Assembly: GCA_017998575.1 (NCBI GenBank)
Contig: JAGOCV010000037.1
Location: 1-20,103, forward strand
Origin: Burkholderiaceae bacterium
GTDB taxonomy: Bacteria; Pseudomonadota; Gammaproteobacteria; Burkholderiales; Burkholderiaceae
Length of the DNA: 20,103 nt
Direction of reading: 5' to 3'
Made by a program: the position numbers and the translations under genes. Of this stretch, positions 1 through 7,261 are shown in pieces. Under the pieces are notes generated by a model. It was not told the origin of the DNA, ran no database searches, and saw only the letters and a list, made by a program, of their open reading frames with translations. Numbering within the stretch: the stretch's first letter is position 1; every line of letters begins with the position of its first letter.

Positions 1-1043
1 GCCCCGGTCCGCTCAACGCCCTCCAACACCGCATCACCACCCAACGCACCCTCCTCGCCGCCTGGCAATCCGCCCGCGACGCCGCCCAGGTGCGCTACGC
101 CCGCGACATCGCCCCTCTTCACGACGCCTACTGCGCGTTGCTGGCGCAGCAGGTGCAGCAGCTAGACGTGGCCAGTGCCTACCCCGGGCTGTCGAAGGCC
201 GACCGCGCGGCGCTGCGCGAGCTGGTGGCCGATTGGGCGGGCATGCTGGCGTCGGCCAGCAGCGCGCAGGCGCAGCGTGCCGAGATGCAGGACATCCAGC
301 GCCGCCATGCCGAAGCGACAGCAGCAGCGCAGCCGGTGCCGCCCTCGGCCGATGACCTAGACGACATCGAGCCGCAGGAGAAGGACGACGACGCCCCCGC
401 GCCAAGTACGCCCGCCGATGGATCCGCGCCGCAGCAGGAAGACGAAAGCTGGCAGACAGATTGGGAGGGCGGTTGGGACAACGATTGGGAAAGCGCCCGC
501 GCCGCCGCCGACAAGCGCCGCGCTGCCCATCACGCGGCCCGCAAGAGCCGCACGCGCGCGGGTCAGGCTGCGCCGGCCGTGCCTTCGCTGCGCGAGGTGT
601 ATCGCCGTGTGGCCAGCGCCCTGCACCCCGATCGCGAGCCCGACCCCGCCGCGCGCGAGCGCAAGACGGCGCTCATGCAGCAGGCCAACCGCGCCTATGC
701 CGCGCAAGACCTGCTCGGCCTGCTGGAGCTGCTGGCCGACGGCGGCGCACCGCCCGCCGCGGCGCTGGCGCCCTATCAGGCATTGCTGACCGCGCAGTTG
801 GCCGCGCTGCAGCGCGAGGTGGCGGCAGCCGCGCAGGCGTTCTGCGACGAGTTCGGCATCGAAGGTGGCAGCGCCCGCCTCACCCCCGACAAGGCGCTGG
901 CCCCGCTGCGCGCGCAGGCGCAGCAGTTGCGCGATGCCATCGCCTGGCAGCGCGCCGCGCTGAAAGAGCTGCCCGAAGACGCCGACGGCGTACGGCGCTG
1001 GCTGCGTGAAGAGCGGGCGGCGCGGCGGCATTACGGCGATTGA
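1..1043 (+). CDS. J-domain (DnaJ-like) protein, 5' end outside the window
   Basis: The reading frame is open from the left edge (first full codon at position 3) to TGA at 1041-1043, so the true start lies upstream. A GTG at 90 is an internal candidate, but the helix-rich sequence before it continues smoothly and it has no good ribosome binding site. The only recognisable domain is the second half of a J domain: a helix ending in ALHPDRE, with the HPD motif at 624-632, followed by a helix around QQANRAYAAQDLLGLLEL. HPD is the motif that stimulates Hsp70 (DnaK) ATPase. N-terminal to it are coiled-coil-like helices and an acidic stretch with spaced tryptophans (about 360-510); a further helical region follows. 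There is no zinc-finger or C-terminal DnaJ substrate domain, so it is a specialised co-chaperone-like protein, not DnaJ itself. Client and partner are unknown. Confidence 0.8.
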   Translation, partial: PGPLNALQHRITTQRTLLAAWQSARDAAQVRYARDIAPLHDAYCALLAQQVQQLDVASAYPGLSKADRAALRELVADWAGMLASASSAQAQRAEMQDIQRRHAEATAAAQPVPPSADDLDDIEPQEKDDDAPAPSTPADGSAPQQEDESWQTDWEGGWDNDWESARAAADKRRAAHHAARKSRTRAGQAAPAVPSLREVYRRVASALHPDREPDPAARERKTALMQQANRAYAAQDLLGLLELLADGGAPPAAALAPYQALLTAQLAALQREVAAAAQAFCDEFGIEGGSARLTPDKALAPLRAQAQQLRDAIAWQRAALKELPEDADGVRRWLREERAARRHYGD

Positions 1044-1131
1044 CGCACTCGCGCGCGCCGGCGGCCGCCTGGCTCGGCCCGCGCCTGGGGTCTTGCCGGC
1101 CAACGAATAATGGAGGCCGCCCGCGCGCGTC

Positions 1132-1170
1132 ACCCGCACTGATTACCCGCACTGATCACCCGCACTGACC
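1132..1170. repeat. Three tandem 13-bp repeats
   Basis: Three adjacent copies of a 13-base unit, ACCCGCACTGATT, ACCCGCACTGATC and ACCCGCACTGACC, lie at 1132-1144, 1145-1157 and 1158-1170 in the gap between the J-domain gene and the MarC-family gene. The first ten bases, ACCCGCACTG, are identical in all three. The array ends 29 bases before the downstream start codon. It could be a regulator site array or a simple slippage duplication; nothing in the sequence decides between these. Confidence 0.85.
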
Positions 1171-1199
1171 GCGCCGTACCCGACAAGGATCGCTTTCCC

Positions 1200-1874
1200 A
1201 TGACCCTGGAACTCCTCGCCGCCACCGGCCGCAGCTTCCTCTTCGTTTTCGCCGCGCTGCTGCCCATCCTCCACCCGGCGGCCACGGCGCCCATCTTCCT
1301 GGGGCTGACCGAGGGCGCGTCGCCGGCCACGCGCGCCGCGCTGGCCCGCCGCATCGCGGGCAATATGGTCATGCTGCTGATGGGCTCGATGCTGGTGGGC
1401 TCGTATGTGCTGGAATTTTTCGGCATCTCGCTGCCCATCGTGCGCGTGGGCGGCGGGCTGATCGTGGCGTCGATGGCGTGGCGCCTGCTGCACACCAGCT
1501 CGCCCACGCAGGACAGCCGCACCGAGCTGGCCGAGGCCTTCACGCCCGAGATGGCGCGGCGCCAGGCGTTCTATCCGCTCACCTTCCCGATCAGCTGCGG
1601 GCCGGGCTCGATCGCGGCGGCCATCACGGTGGGCGTGTCGCTGGCCGATGCGCGGCTCTCGATCTCGCTGGCGCGCATGGGCGGCGCGGTGCTGTCGCTG
1701 GTGGCGATCGGCGTCATCCTCTACCTGGCCTTCCGCTACGCGCAGCAGTTGCTCAAGCCGCTGGGCGAAGCGGGCACGGTGGTGTTCCTGCGGCTGTCGG
1801 CGTTCATCCTGCTGTGCCTGGGCGTGCAGATCGTGTGGGACGGGGCGAGCGAGCTGCTGCGCGGCATCGTCTGA
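1200..1874 (+). CDS. MarC-family (UPF0056) integral inner-membrane protein
   Basis: This is a 224-residue, very hydrophobic protein of the length and layout typical of the MarC/UPF0056 family, predicted to have six membrane segments. Recognisable family features are the N-terminal FVFAALLPILHPAATAPIFL segment, the central FYPLTFPISCGPGSI motif (proline- and glycine-rich, between the two halves of the protein), and the final helix LSAFILLCLGVQIVWDG. Family members have been named as possible neutral amino acid transporters, but the function of most, including E. coli MarC, is unsettled. The start at 1200 has an AAGGA ribosome binding site at 1185-1189, ten bases upstream. A gap of 156 bases containing three tandem repeats precedes it, so it probably has its own promoter. 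The hipB-like operator begins 8 bases after its stop. Confidence 0.85.
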   Translation: MTLELLAATGRSFLFVFAALLPILHPAATAPIFLGLTEGASPATRAALARRIAGNMVMLLMGSMLVGSYVLEFFGISLPIVRVGGGLIVASMAWRLLHTSSPTQDSRTELAEAFTPEMARRQAFYPLTFPISCGPGSIAAAITVGVSLADARLSISLARMGGAVLSLVAIGVILYLAFRYAQQLLKPLGEAGTVVFLRLSAFILLCLGVQIVWDGASELLRGIV

Positions 1875-1880
1875 TGTGGG

Positions 1881-1886
1881 TATACT
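1881..1886 (+). promoter_or_regulatory. Probable -10 box of the hipBA promoter
   Basis: TATACT at 1881-1886 is close to the sigma-70 -10 consensus and stands out in this GC-rich DNA. It sits just upstream of and partly inside the large palindrome at 1882-1918. No good -35 box is seen at the expected distance (around 1858-1863, inside the marC-like gene), so the promoter may be weak. Transcription would start near 1893, giving a leader of roughly 30 bases. Confidence 0.5.
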
Positions 1887-1918
1887 TTCCGTGAAATTCT
1901 GAATTTCCGGGAAAGTAT
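1882..1918. promoter_or_regulatory. 37-bp near-perfect palindrome, likely HipB operator
   Basis: ATACTTTCC at 1882-1890 pairs perfectly with GGAAAGTAT at 1910-1918, and the inner arms GAAATTC (1893-1899) and GAATTTC (1901-1907) also pair perfectly around a central T at 1900. Only two symmetric base pairs mismatch. It overlaps the probable -10 box on the left, and on the right it contains the purine-rich ribosome binding site (GGGAAAG, 1909-1915) of the HTH gene at 1925. HipB-type antitoxins are known to repress their own operon through palindromes at the promoter, so binding by the adjacent HTH protein is the natural inference. AT-richness of the site contrasts with its surroundings. Confidence 0.8.
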
Positions 1919-1924
1919 GCCGAT

Positions 1925-2245
1925 ATGCCGCGTATCAGCCGTACTCTGACACCTGCGCTCTCCAGGATTGCGTCAGGCTTGGGCCAGCGCATCGAGCTGG
2001 CCCGTGCGCGGCGCGATCTGTCGGCCTCGCTGTTTGCCGAACGGGTGGGCATCGATCCAAAGACTCTGGCCCGGCTCGAAGCGGGCGATCCCAACGTCTC
2101 GCTGGGCTCGTATCTCAAGGCCTTGCGCGTGCTGCGCCTTGAAAATGACATCGAACAGGTGGCCAGCCAGGACACGCTGGGCCTGAAGCTGCAAGACGCC
2201 CGCTCGCTGCGCGCCCGGGGTCGCAAGCCGGCCCAGCCCGACTGA
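1925..2245 (+). CDS. hipB: XRE/HipB-type helix-turn-helix antitoxin/repressor
   Basis: The 106-residue protein consists mainly of a Cro/C1-type (XRE) helix-turn-helix domain, roughly residues 17-75: the stretch LFAERVGIDPKTLARLEAG contains the first and recognition helices, followed by NVSLGSYLKALRVL. The C-terminal tail is short and basic. It lies immediately before a HipA-family gene with an 18-base gap, and immediately after a 37-bp palindrome. This order matches hipB-hipA modules, in which HipB binds and neutralises HipA and represses the operon. The ATG at 1925 has GGGAAAG 9 bases upstream. The gene itself looks intact even though its partner is frameshifted, so it may survive only as a self-regulating DNA-binding protein. 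Confidence 0.8.
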   Translation: MPRISRTLTPALSRIASGLGQRIELARARRDLSASLFAERVGIDPKTLARLEAGDPNVSLGSYLKALRVLRLENDIEQVASQDTLGLKLQDARSLRARGRKPAQPD

Positions 2246-2263
2246 GCCCGGGAATTCACCGCC

Positions 2264-3543
2264 ATGGCAACGAAGCAGGCATCGAGCCGACCCCGCGTCG
2301 AAGTCCACCTCGACGCGGCGGAGCTGGGCCCTATCGCGCACATCGGCAATCTGTTCCCGGGGCAGGCGCGGATCGATCTGCCGCCGAGCTTCGAATACAC
2401 CGACGAATGGCTGGCCTCGCGGGCGGCCATCGCCATCGATCCGCAGCTCGACCTGGTGGCGGGCGAGCAGCACGCGCGCGACGGCCACGGCTTCGGCGTG
2501 TTCGCTGACTGCGCGCCTGACAGGTGGGGGCGGGTGCTGATGGAGCGGCGCGAGATCAAGTCCGCAGCCGATCAGCAGCGGGCGCGGGCTCGCATGAACG
2601 ATCTGTTCTTCATGCTCGGCGTGAACGACTTCACCCGCGCCGGCGCGCTGCGCTTTCGCGTGCCGCCCGGCATGGCGTTCGTGGACGACGGCCCGTTGCC
2701 CGCACCACCCGTGACCGATCTGCGCGAACTGGCCCGCGTGGCCAAGGCGCTCGATGGGCCGCGACCCGAAGACATGCCCGAATACGAGCAATGGCTGTCG
2801 ATGCTCGTGGCCCCCGGCACGTCGCTGGGCGGGGCCCGGCCCAAGGCCACCTTCACGGGCCCGGACGGCGCGCTGTGGCTTGCCAAGTTCCCGGGCCACA
2901 ACGACACGTGGGACTGGGGCAGTTGGGAATACTTGTGTACCGGCTGGCCCGCAAGGCCAGGGTCGACATGCCCGATGCCGAGCGTCTGAACCTGGGGGAC
3001 GACCGGTACTGGACGTACGCCGTCAGGCGCTTCGACCGCACCGCCGGGCCCGAAGGAGCGCCGCATGCGCGGCGCATGTACGCCAGCGCGATGACGTTGA
3101 CCGGGCGGCACGACGGGCAACAGGGCGGCAGCTACCTGCATGTGGTGCAGGCGCTGGAAGACAGCGGCGGCGCCGGCCTGGCGGACGATCTGCGTCAACT
3201 GTTCCGTCGTGCCGTGTTCAACCTGTTCGTGGGCAACCGCGACGACCACCTGCGCAATCATGGCTTTCTGCTGAGCCGATCTGGCTGGCGTCTGGCGCCT
3301 GCGTTCGACATCAACCCCAATCCGGCCAAGGACCACCATGCTTTGACGTGGGACGGTGCGTCGGACGCCTCGTCGCTCGAGCCCGTGCTGGGCACGGCCG
3401 GGCTCTATCGGCTGGACGGCAAGGAGGCGCAGGCCATCGTCGCAGAGGTGCGTGACGTGGTGGCGGGCTGGCAGGAGCTTGCACGCGAGCTTGACTTGCC
3501 GAGAGTCGAGATCGCGACGATGACCCGGGGTTTTCTGATCTGA
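2264..3543 (+). pseudogene. hipA: HipA-family serine/threonine kinase toxin, broken by a -1 frameshift
   Basis: From ATG 2264 the frame encodes a HipA N-terminal domain (LFPGQARIDLPPSFEYTDEW; FADCAPDRWGR), the glycine-rich loop PGTSLGGARPKA (Ser at residue 187, the likely counterpart of the autophosphorylated Ser of HipA) and the nucleotide-binding lysine in LAKF (about residue 208). At residue 224 (2933-2935) homology jumps to another frame: WEYL then continues as VYRLARKARVDMPDAE from 2935. A one-base loss (TTGGTG reduced to TTGTG) explains it. The original frame stops at 2989 after 17 unrelated residues. The second frame holds the catalytic loop NRDDHLRNHGF (3238-3267) and the metal-binding DIN (from 3307), and ends at TGA 3541-3543. 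Restored, the protein would be about 426 residues, normal for the family. HipA kinases phosphorylate translation components such as glutamyl-tRNA synthetase. The truncated product lacks the catalytic centre. A sequencing error cannot be excluded. Confidence 0.85.
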
Positions 3544-3660
3544 ACGGCTAACTTTCAACATCCGTGCGCGGCTTTCCTTAGCGTGGCAGGGATGGCGTCC
3601 GACAGCCGCCGCGTCATCGCGGGGCTACCGTAGCGGCCAGTCGTCTCTCGTCTTCGCTCG

Positions 3661-5658
3661 ATGTCGCCTTCCGCCGCTGCTGCAGTTCCCGTTCCCCCCG
3701 TGCCGGCAGAGGGCGACGAGCCGCCGCAGGCCGAAGCCGACGCCGACGGCGCGCCAGACGGCGCCGGCACGCGCGGCCCCACGCTCACGCTGGCGGCCTG
3801 GCGCCAGTTCATGAACGTGGCGCGCCCCTACTGGCTTGGCGATCAGCGCTACATCGCCTGGGGCCTGATGGCGCTACTGATCATGCTGATGCTGCTGGAA
3901 ACGCAGCTGGCCGTGATGCTGGTGGACCGCACGGGCGAGATGACGTCCGCCCTGGCCGCACAGGACCGCGACCGTTTCTGGAGCGCCGTGCGCACCTGCC
4001 TGGTCGTGCTGGCCTTCGCGGTGCCGGTGTACGCCTTCTACTACTACATGCGCGATGCCTTCGCCAACCACTGGCGGCGCTGGCTCACGCACCGCTTCCT
4101 CGAAGGCTATCTGGGCGAGCGGCGCTACTACGAGCTGAACGGCCAGAACGCCATCGACAACCCCGACCAGCGCATCAGCGAAGACATCAACACCTTCACC
4201 GGGCGCTCCACGCATTTCCTGCTGATCTTTCTGGGCGCGGCGATGCAGCTGGTGGCGTTCAGCGCGGTGCTGTGGTCCATCTCGAAGATGCTGGTGGGCT
4301 TCCTCGCCGTCTATGCGCTGGTGGGCACGGTGGTGGCGCTGTATGTGTTCGGCGCGCCGCTGATCCGGCTCAACTTCTGGCAGCTGCGGCGCGAGGCCGA
4401 TTTCCGCTTCGGCCTGATGCGGCTGCGCGAGAACGCCGAATCCATCGCGTTCTACCGTGGCGAAGCGCAGGAGCGCGCGCAGCTCGACCGCAGCTTCCAG
4501 GCGGTGTTCAACAACTACGCGCGGCTCATCAAGCGGCAGCGCTCGCTCAACCTGTTCCAGCGCGCGTTCAGCCAGCTCACGGTGGTGATCCCGGCCGTGA
4601 TCCTGGCCGACGCGGTGCTGTCGGGCGACATGGAAGTGGGCCGCGCCATCCAGGCGGCCGGCGCCTTTGCGGCGGTGCTGGCGGCGGTGTCGCTCATCGT
4701 CGACAACTTCGAGAGCCTGAGCCGCTTCGTGGCCGGTATCGGCCGGCTCGACACGCTGGCGCAGGCGCTGCTGGGCGCGCCGGGCCGGGCCGAGCCGCAG
4801 GAGCCCGAAGCCGTGGCCGCTGCCGCCGCGGCGGCCCGCACGCTGCGGCGCGCGCAGCGCCGCGCGCGCCGGGTGGCGCGGGCGCAGGGTCTGCGCGCGG
4901 CGCGGGCCGTGGCAGCCGCGGCGCCGGGCGTGCCCGATTCCGAACTGCCGCCGCCCCTGCCGCCCGGCGGCCCCGTGCCGCGCACGCGCATCCGCTCGCG
5001 CGAGGGTCAGGGCTTTGCCATCGAGCGGCTCACGCTCTACACGCCGCAGTTCGACCGCCTGCTGGTCAAGGATCTGTCGCTGGATCTGGCGGCGGGCGAC
5101 GCGCTGCTGATCACCGGCCCCAGCGGCTGCGGCAAGAGCTCGCTGCTGCGCGCCATCGCGGGGCTGTGGCACGCGGGCGAAGGCACGGTGCACCACCCGC
5201 CGATGGCCGACGTGTTCTTCCTGCCGCAGCGGCCCTACATGCAGCAGGGCACGCTGCGCAGCCAGATGACCTACCCGGCCAGCGAGACGTCGATGGACGA
5301 TGCGGCGCTGCTGCGCCTGCTGCACGACGTGCAGTTGCCCGAGCTGGCCCGCCGCGCCGGCGGGCTGGAATCGGTGCGCGACTGGGAAAAGGTGCTCTCC
5401 GTGGGCGAGCAGCAACGCCTGGCGTTCTCTCGCGTGCTGGTGCGCAACCCGCGCCTGGTGATCCTGGACGAAGCCACCAGCGCGCTCGACAGCGCCAACG
5501 AAGCCGCCCTGTACCAGCGCGTGCGCGCCAGCGGCGCATCGGTGATCAGCATCGCGCACCGCCCGGCGGTGCTGGCGCATCACACGCATGTGCTGCAGCT
5601 GCAGGGCGAGGGCCGCTGGGCGCTGCACCCGGCCGAGGGGTTTATGTTCGACCGGTGA
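3661..5658 (+). CDS. SbmA/BacA-type ABC transporter, fused permease and ATPase
   Basis: The 665-residue protein is a half-transporter: an alanine/proline/acid-rich N-terminal tail (residues 1-40), a membrane domain of the ABC_membrane_2 (SbmA/BacA, YddA, ABCD-like) type around residues 50-370, an arginine/alanine-rich linker at about 380-440, and a C-terminal nucleotide-binding domain. Visible motifs are Walker A GPSGCGKS (486-493), Q-loop LPQRPYM, signature LSVGEQQR (579-586, in place of LSGGQ, as usual in this subfamily), Walker B RLVILDE (598-604) and the switch histidine in SIAHRP (633). It presumably works as a homodimer in the inner membrane; relatives move peptides or cobalamin-like compounds, but the substrate here is unknown. 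An in-frame TAG at 3631-3633 limits the start; ATG 3661 is the first start codon but has no ribosome binding site, so ATG 3811 remains possible. The 117 bases upstream hold no clear promoter. Confidence 0.85.
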   Translation: MSPSAAAAVPVPPVPAEGDEPPQAEADADGAPDGAGTRGPTLTLAAWRQFMNVARPYWLGDQRYIAWGLMALLIMLMLLETQLAVMLVDRTGEMTSALAAQDRDRFWSAVRTCLVVLAFAVPVYAFYYYMRDAFANHWRRWLTHRFLEGYLGERRYYELNGQNAIDNPDQRISEDINTFTGRSTHFLLIFLGAAMQLVAFSAVLWSISKMLVGFLAVYALVGTVVALYVFGAPLIRLNFWQLRREADFRFGLMRLRENAESIAFYRGEAQERAQLDRSFQAVFNNYARLIKRQRSLNLFQRAFSQLTVVIPAVILADAVLSGDMEVGRAIQAAGAFAAVLAAVSLIVDNFESLSRFVAGIGRLDTLAQALLGAPGRAEPQEPEAVAAAAAAARTLRRAQRRARRVARAQGLRAARAVAAAAPGVPDSELPPPLPPGGPVPRTRIRSREGQGFAIERLTLYTPQFDRLLVKDLSLDLAAGDALLITGPSGCGKSSLLRAIAGLWHAGEGTVHHPPMADVFFLPQRPYMQQGTLRSQMTYPASETSMDDAALLRLLHDVQLPELARRAGGLESVRDWEKVLSVGEQQRLAFSRVLVRNPRLVILDEATSALDSANEAALYQRVRASGASVISIAHRPAVLAHHTHVLQLQGEGRWALHPAEGFMFDR

Positions 5659-5733
5659 GGCGGCACCGGCCCACGCACGCATCATGAATGGCGTGCATGT
5701 CGCCACCCGCAATCGATCATCCGCGCGCGATGG

Positions 5734-5755
5734 TGCAGGGCTAACCTGCCCTGCA
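5734..5755. promoter_or_regulatory. Perfect 7-bp inverted repeat reaching the CoA-ligase start codon
   Basis: TGCAGGG (5734-5740) and CCCTGCA (5749-5755) are perfect inverted repeats separated by 8 bases; the last base is the A of the start codon at 5755. A second inverted repeat, GCACGC (5675-5680) and GCGTGC (5691-5696), lies in the same 96-base gap. Either could be a binding site for the LysR regulator encoded at the end of this gene cluster, and the first could fold in the mRNA and limit access to the start codon. No clear -10/-35 pair was found. Confidence 0.35.
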
Positions 5756-7230
5756 TGACGACTCCGCAGCTGCACCCCCCCGAACCTGCCACGGCGCGCG
5801 CGCCCTCTGGCGGCCACCCGGCGCGCCAGGCCATTCCGCGCTATTACGAATCCCTCGACTTCCCCGCGCTGTGGAATGAATTTCCCACGGCGCCCGACTA
5901 CTTCGACAGCACCTTCCGCCTGCAGCCGGCCGAGATCGCCGCCCTTCAGGAGCAGCGCCTGCTGCAGCAGGTGGAGCGCGGCTGGCAGATTCCGTTCTAT
6001 CAGCGCCACTGGGGCGCGGCCGGCCTCAAGCCCGGAGACGTGCGCTGCCTGGCCGACCTGAAGGAGATCCCGCCGTTCTCGGTGCACGACCTGCGCGAGA
6101 GCATCGAGCGCAATCCGCCCTGGGGCGACTTCCTGGGCCTGGATGCCACGCGCGATGCGCCCGTGCCGCTGGTGCTGCAGACCAGCGGCGGCACCACAGG
6201 CATGCCGCGCGCCATGCTCTACACGCCGCGCGACCGCGAGGTGATGAACATCATCACCGGCCGGCGCCTCTACATGCAGGGCGTGCGCCCGTATGACCTG
6301 GTGCAGGTGGCGCTGTCCACCGGCCTCACCAACGGCGGCTTCCTGGCGCGCGAGGGCATCTGGAAGTACACCGGCGCGGTGCCGGTGATGACCGGCTCGG
6401 GCGCGCAGACGCCCACGCGCCGGCAGGTCGAGATCATGAAGGGCTGGAAGATCAACTTCCTGGTGGGCTTCGCGCCCTACCTGCGCAACATCGGCCTGGT
6501 GGCGCGCGACGACATGGGCGTCGATCCGCGCTCGCTCGGCCTGCGCGGGCTGATCGCGCACCTGGGGCTGGACGACCGCGAATCGCTGGAAGACCTGTGG
6601 GGATGCGGCGTGTACGACACCTACGGCACCAACGAGTTCGGCTCCATCGCGGCCGACTGCGAGCACCGCAGCGGCATGCACGTCTTCGAGGACGCGATGC
6701 ATGTGGAGATCGTCGACCCGGACACCGGCGCGCCGCGCGGGCCGGGCGAGAAGGGCGTGATGTACGTCACCAGCCTGTTCAAGCATGCCGCGCCCATGAT
6801 CCGCTTCAACAGCAACGACATCTCGTCGTGGGTGGACGGTGCGCCCTGCGCCTGCGGCAGCCATCACCGCCGCATCAGCCGCCTGTTCGGCCGCGCCGAC
6901 AACATGGTCAAGCTGCGCGGCACCAACATCTTTCCCGAGGCGATCGGCGCGCTGGTGGCCGAGCATGCGGCGGCCAACGGCGAGTACCTGTGCGTTCTGG
7001 AACGCGACGCCGCGACCGGGCGCGACGACATGCGCGTGCGCTTCGAGCTCAAGAGCGCCGATGCCACCGATGCCCCCGCCATCGAGCGCGCGCTGGCCGT
7101 GCGCATCAAGGAGGCGCTGGGCGTGAAGCTGGTGCTGCAGGCGGCGGCGCCGGGCGAGCTCAGCCCGCTGACCGGCCTGGCGACCACCTCCAAGATCCGC
7201 CGGCTCATCGACCAGCGCCCGGCCGCCTGA
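5755..7230 (+). CDS. Phenylacetate-CoA-ligase-like AMP-forming acyl-CoA synthetase
   Basis: The 491-residue protein belongs to the PaaK-like branch of the adenylate-forming (ANL) superfamily, which activates aryl or acyl carboxylates to CoA thioesters via an acyl-AMP. Motifs in order: phosphate-binding loop TSGGTTGMPRA (143-153), the A5-type YDTYGTNEFGS (from 287), RFNSNDIS (from 350) with the conserved Asp, the Cys-x-Cys-Gly stretch CACG, the hinge region GRADNMVKLRGTNIFPEAI (from 379), and the C-terminal TTSKIRRL with the candidate catalytic lysine. Length is slightly above PaaK (about 430) because of an N-terminal extension of some 30 residues. It is the first of four same-strand genes with an amidohydrolase, a Bug binding protein and a LysR regulator, suggesting that an imported carboxylate is activated here. 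No other phenylacetate (paa) genes are present, so phenylacetate is unlikely to be the substrate. A ribosome binding site is not obvious. Confidence 0.85.
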   Translation: MTTPQLHPPEPATARAPSGGHPARQAIPRYYESLDFPALWNEFPTAPDYFDSTFRLQPAEIAALQEQRLLQQVERGWQIPFYQRHWGAAGLKPGDVRCLADLKEIPPFSVHDLRESIERNPPWGDFLGLDATRDAPVPLVLQTSGGTTGMPRAMLYTPRDREVMNIITGRRLYMQGVRPYDLVQVALSTGLTNGGFLAREGIWKYTGAVPVMTGSGAQTPTRRQVEIMKGWKINFLVGFAPYLRNIGLVARDDMGVDPRSLGLRGLIAHLGLDDRESLEDLWGCGVYDTYGTNEFGSIAADCEHRSGMHVFEDAMHVEIVDPDTGAPRGPGEKGVMYVTSLFKHAAPMIRFNSNDISSWVDGAPCACGSHHRRISRLFGRADNMVKLRGTNIFPEAIGALVAEHAAANGEYLCVLERDAATGRDDMRVRFELKSADATDAPAIERALAVRIKEALGVKLVLQAAAPGELSPLTGLATTSKIRRLIDQRPAA

Positions 7231-7261
7231 GGCGCTGCACCCACAGAAGAAAGAGACACCC

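Noticed and set aside
2925..2945. Programmed -1 ribosomal frameshift in hipA
   Set aside because: The junction AATACTTGTGTACC contains no X-XXY-YYZ slippery heptamer and no obvious downstream stem or pseudoknot.
2264..3543. HipBST-type split toxin system
   Set aside because: In HipBST the small HipS protein corresponds to only about the first 100 residues of HipA. Here the split falls at residue 224, in the middle of the kinase, and a single base restores one frame, so a frameshift is the simpler reading.
5755..7230. Phenylacetate degradation (paa) locus
   Set aside because: Only a PaaK-like ligase is present; there are no epoxidase, isomerase or ring-hydrolase genes nearby, so the ligase's relation to phenylacetate is by family only.
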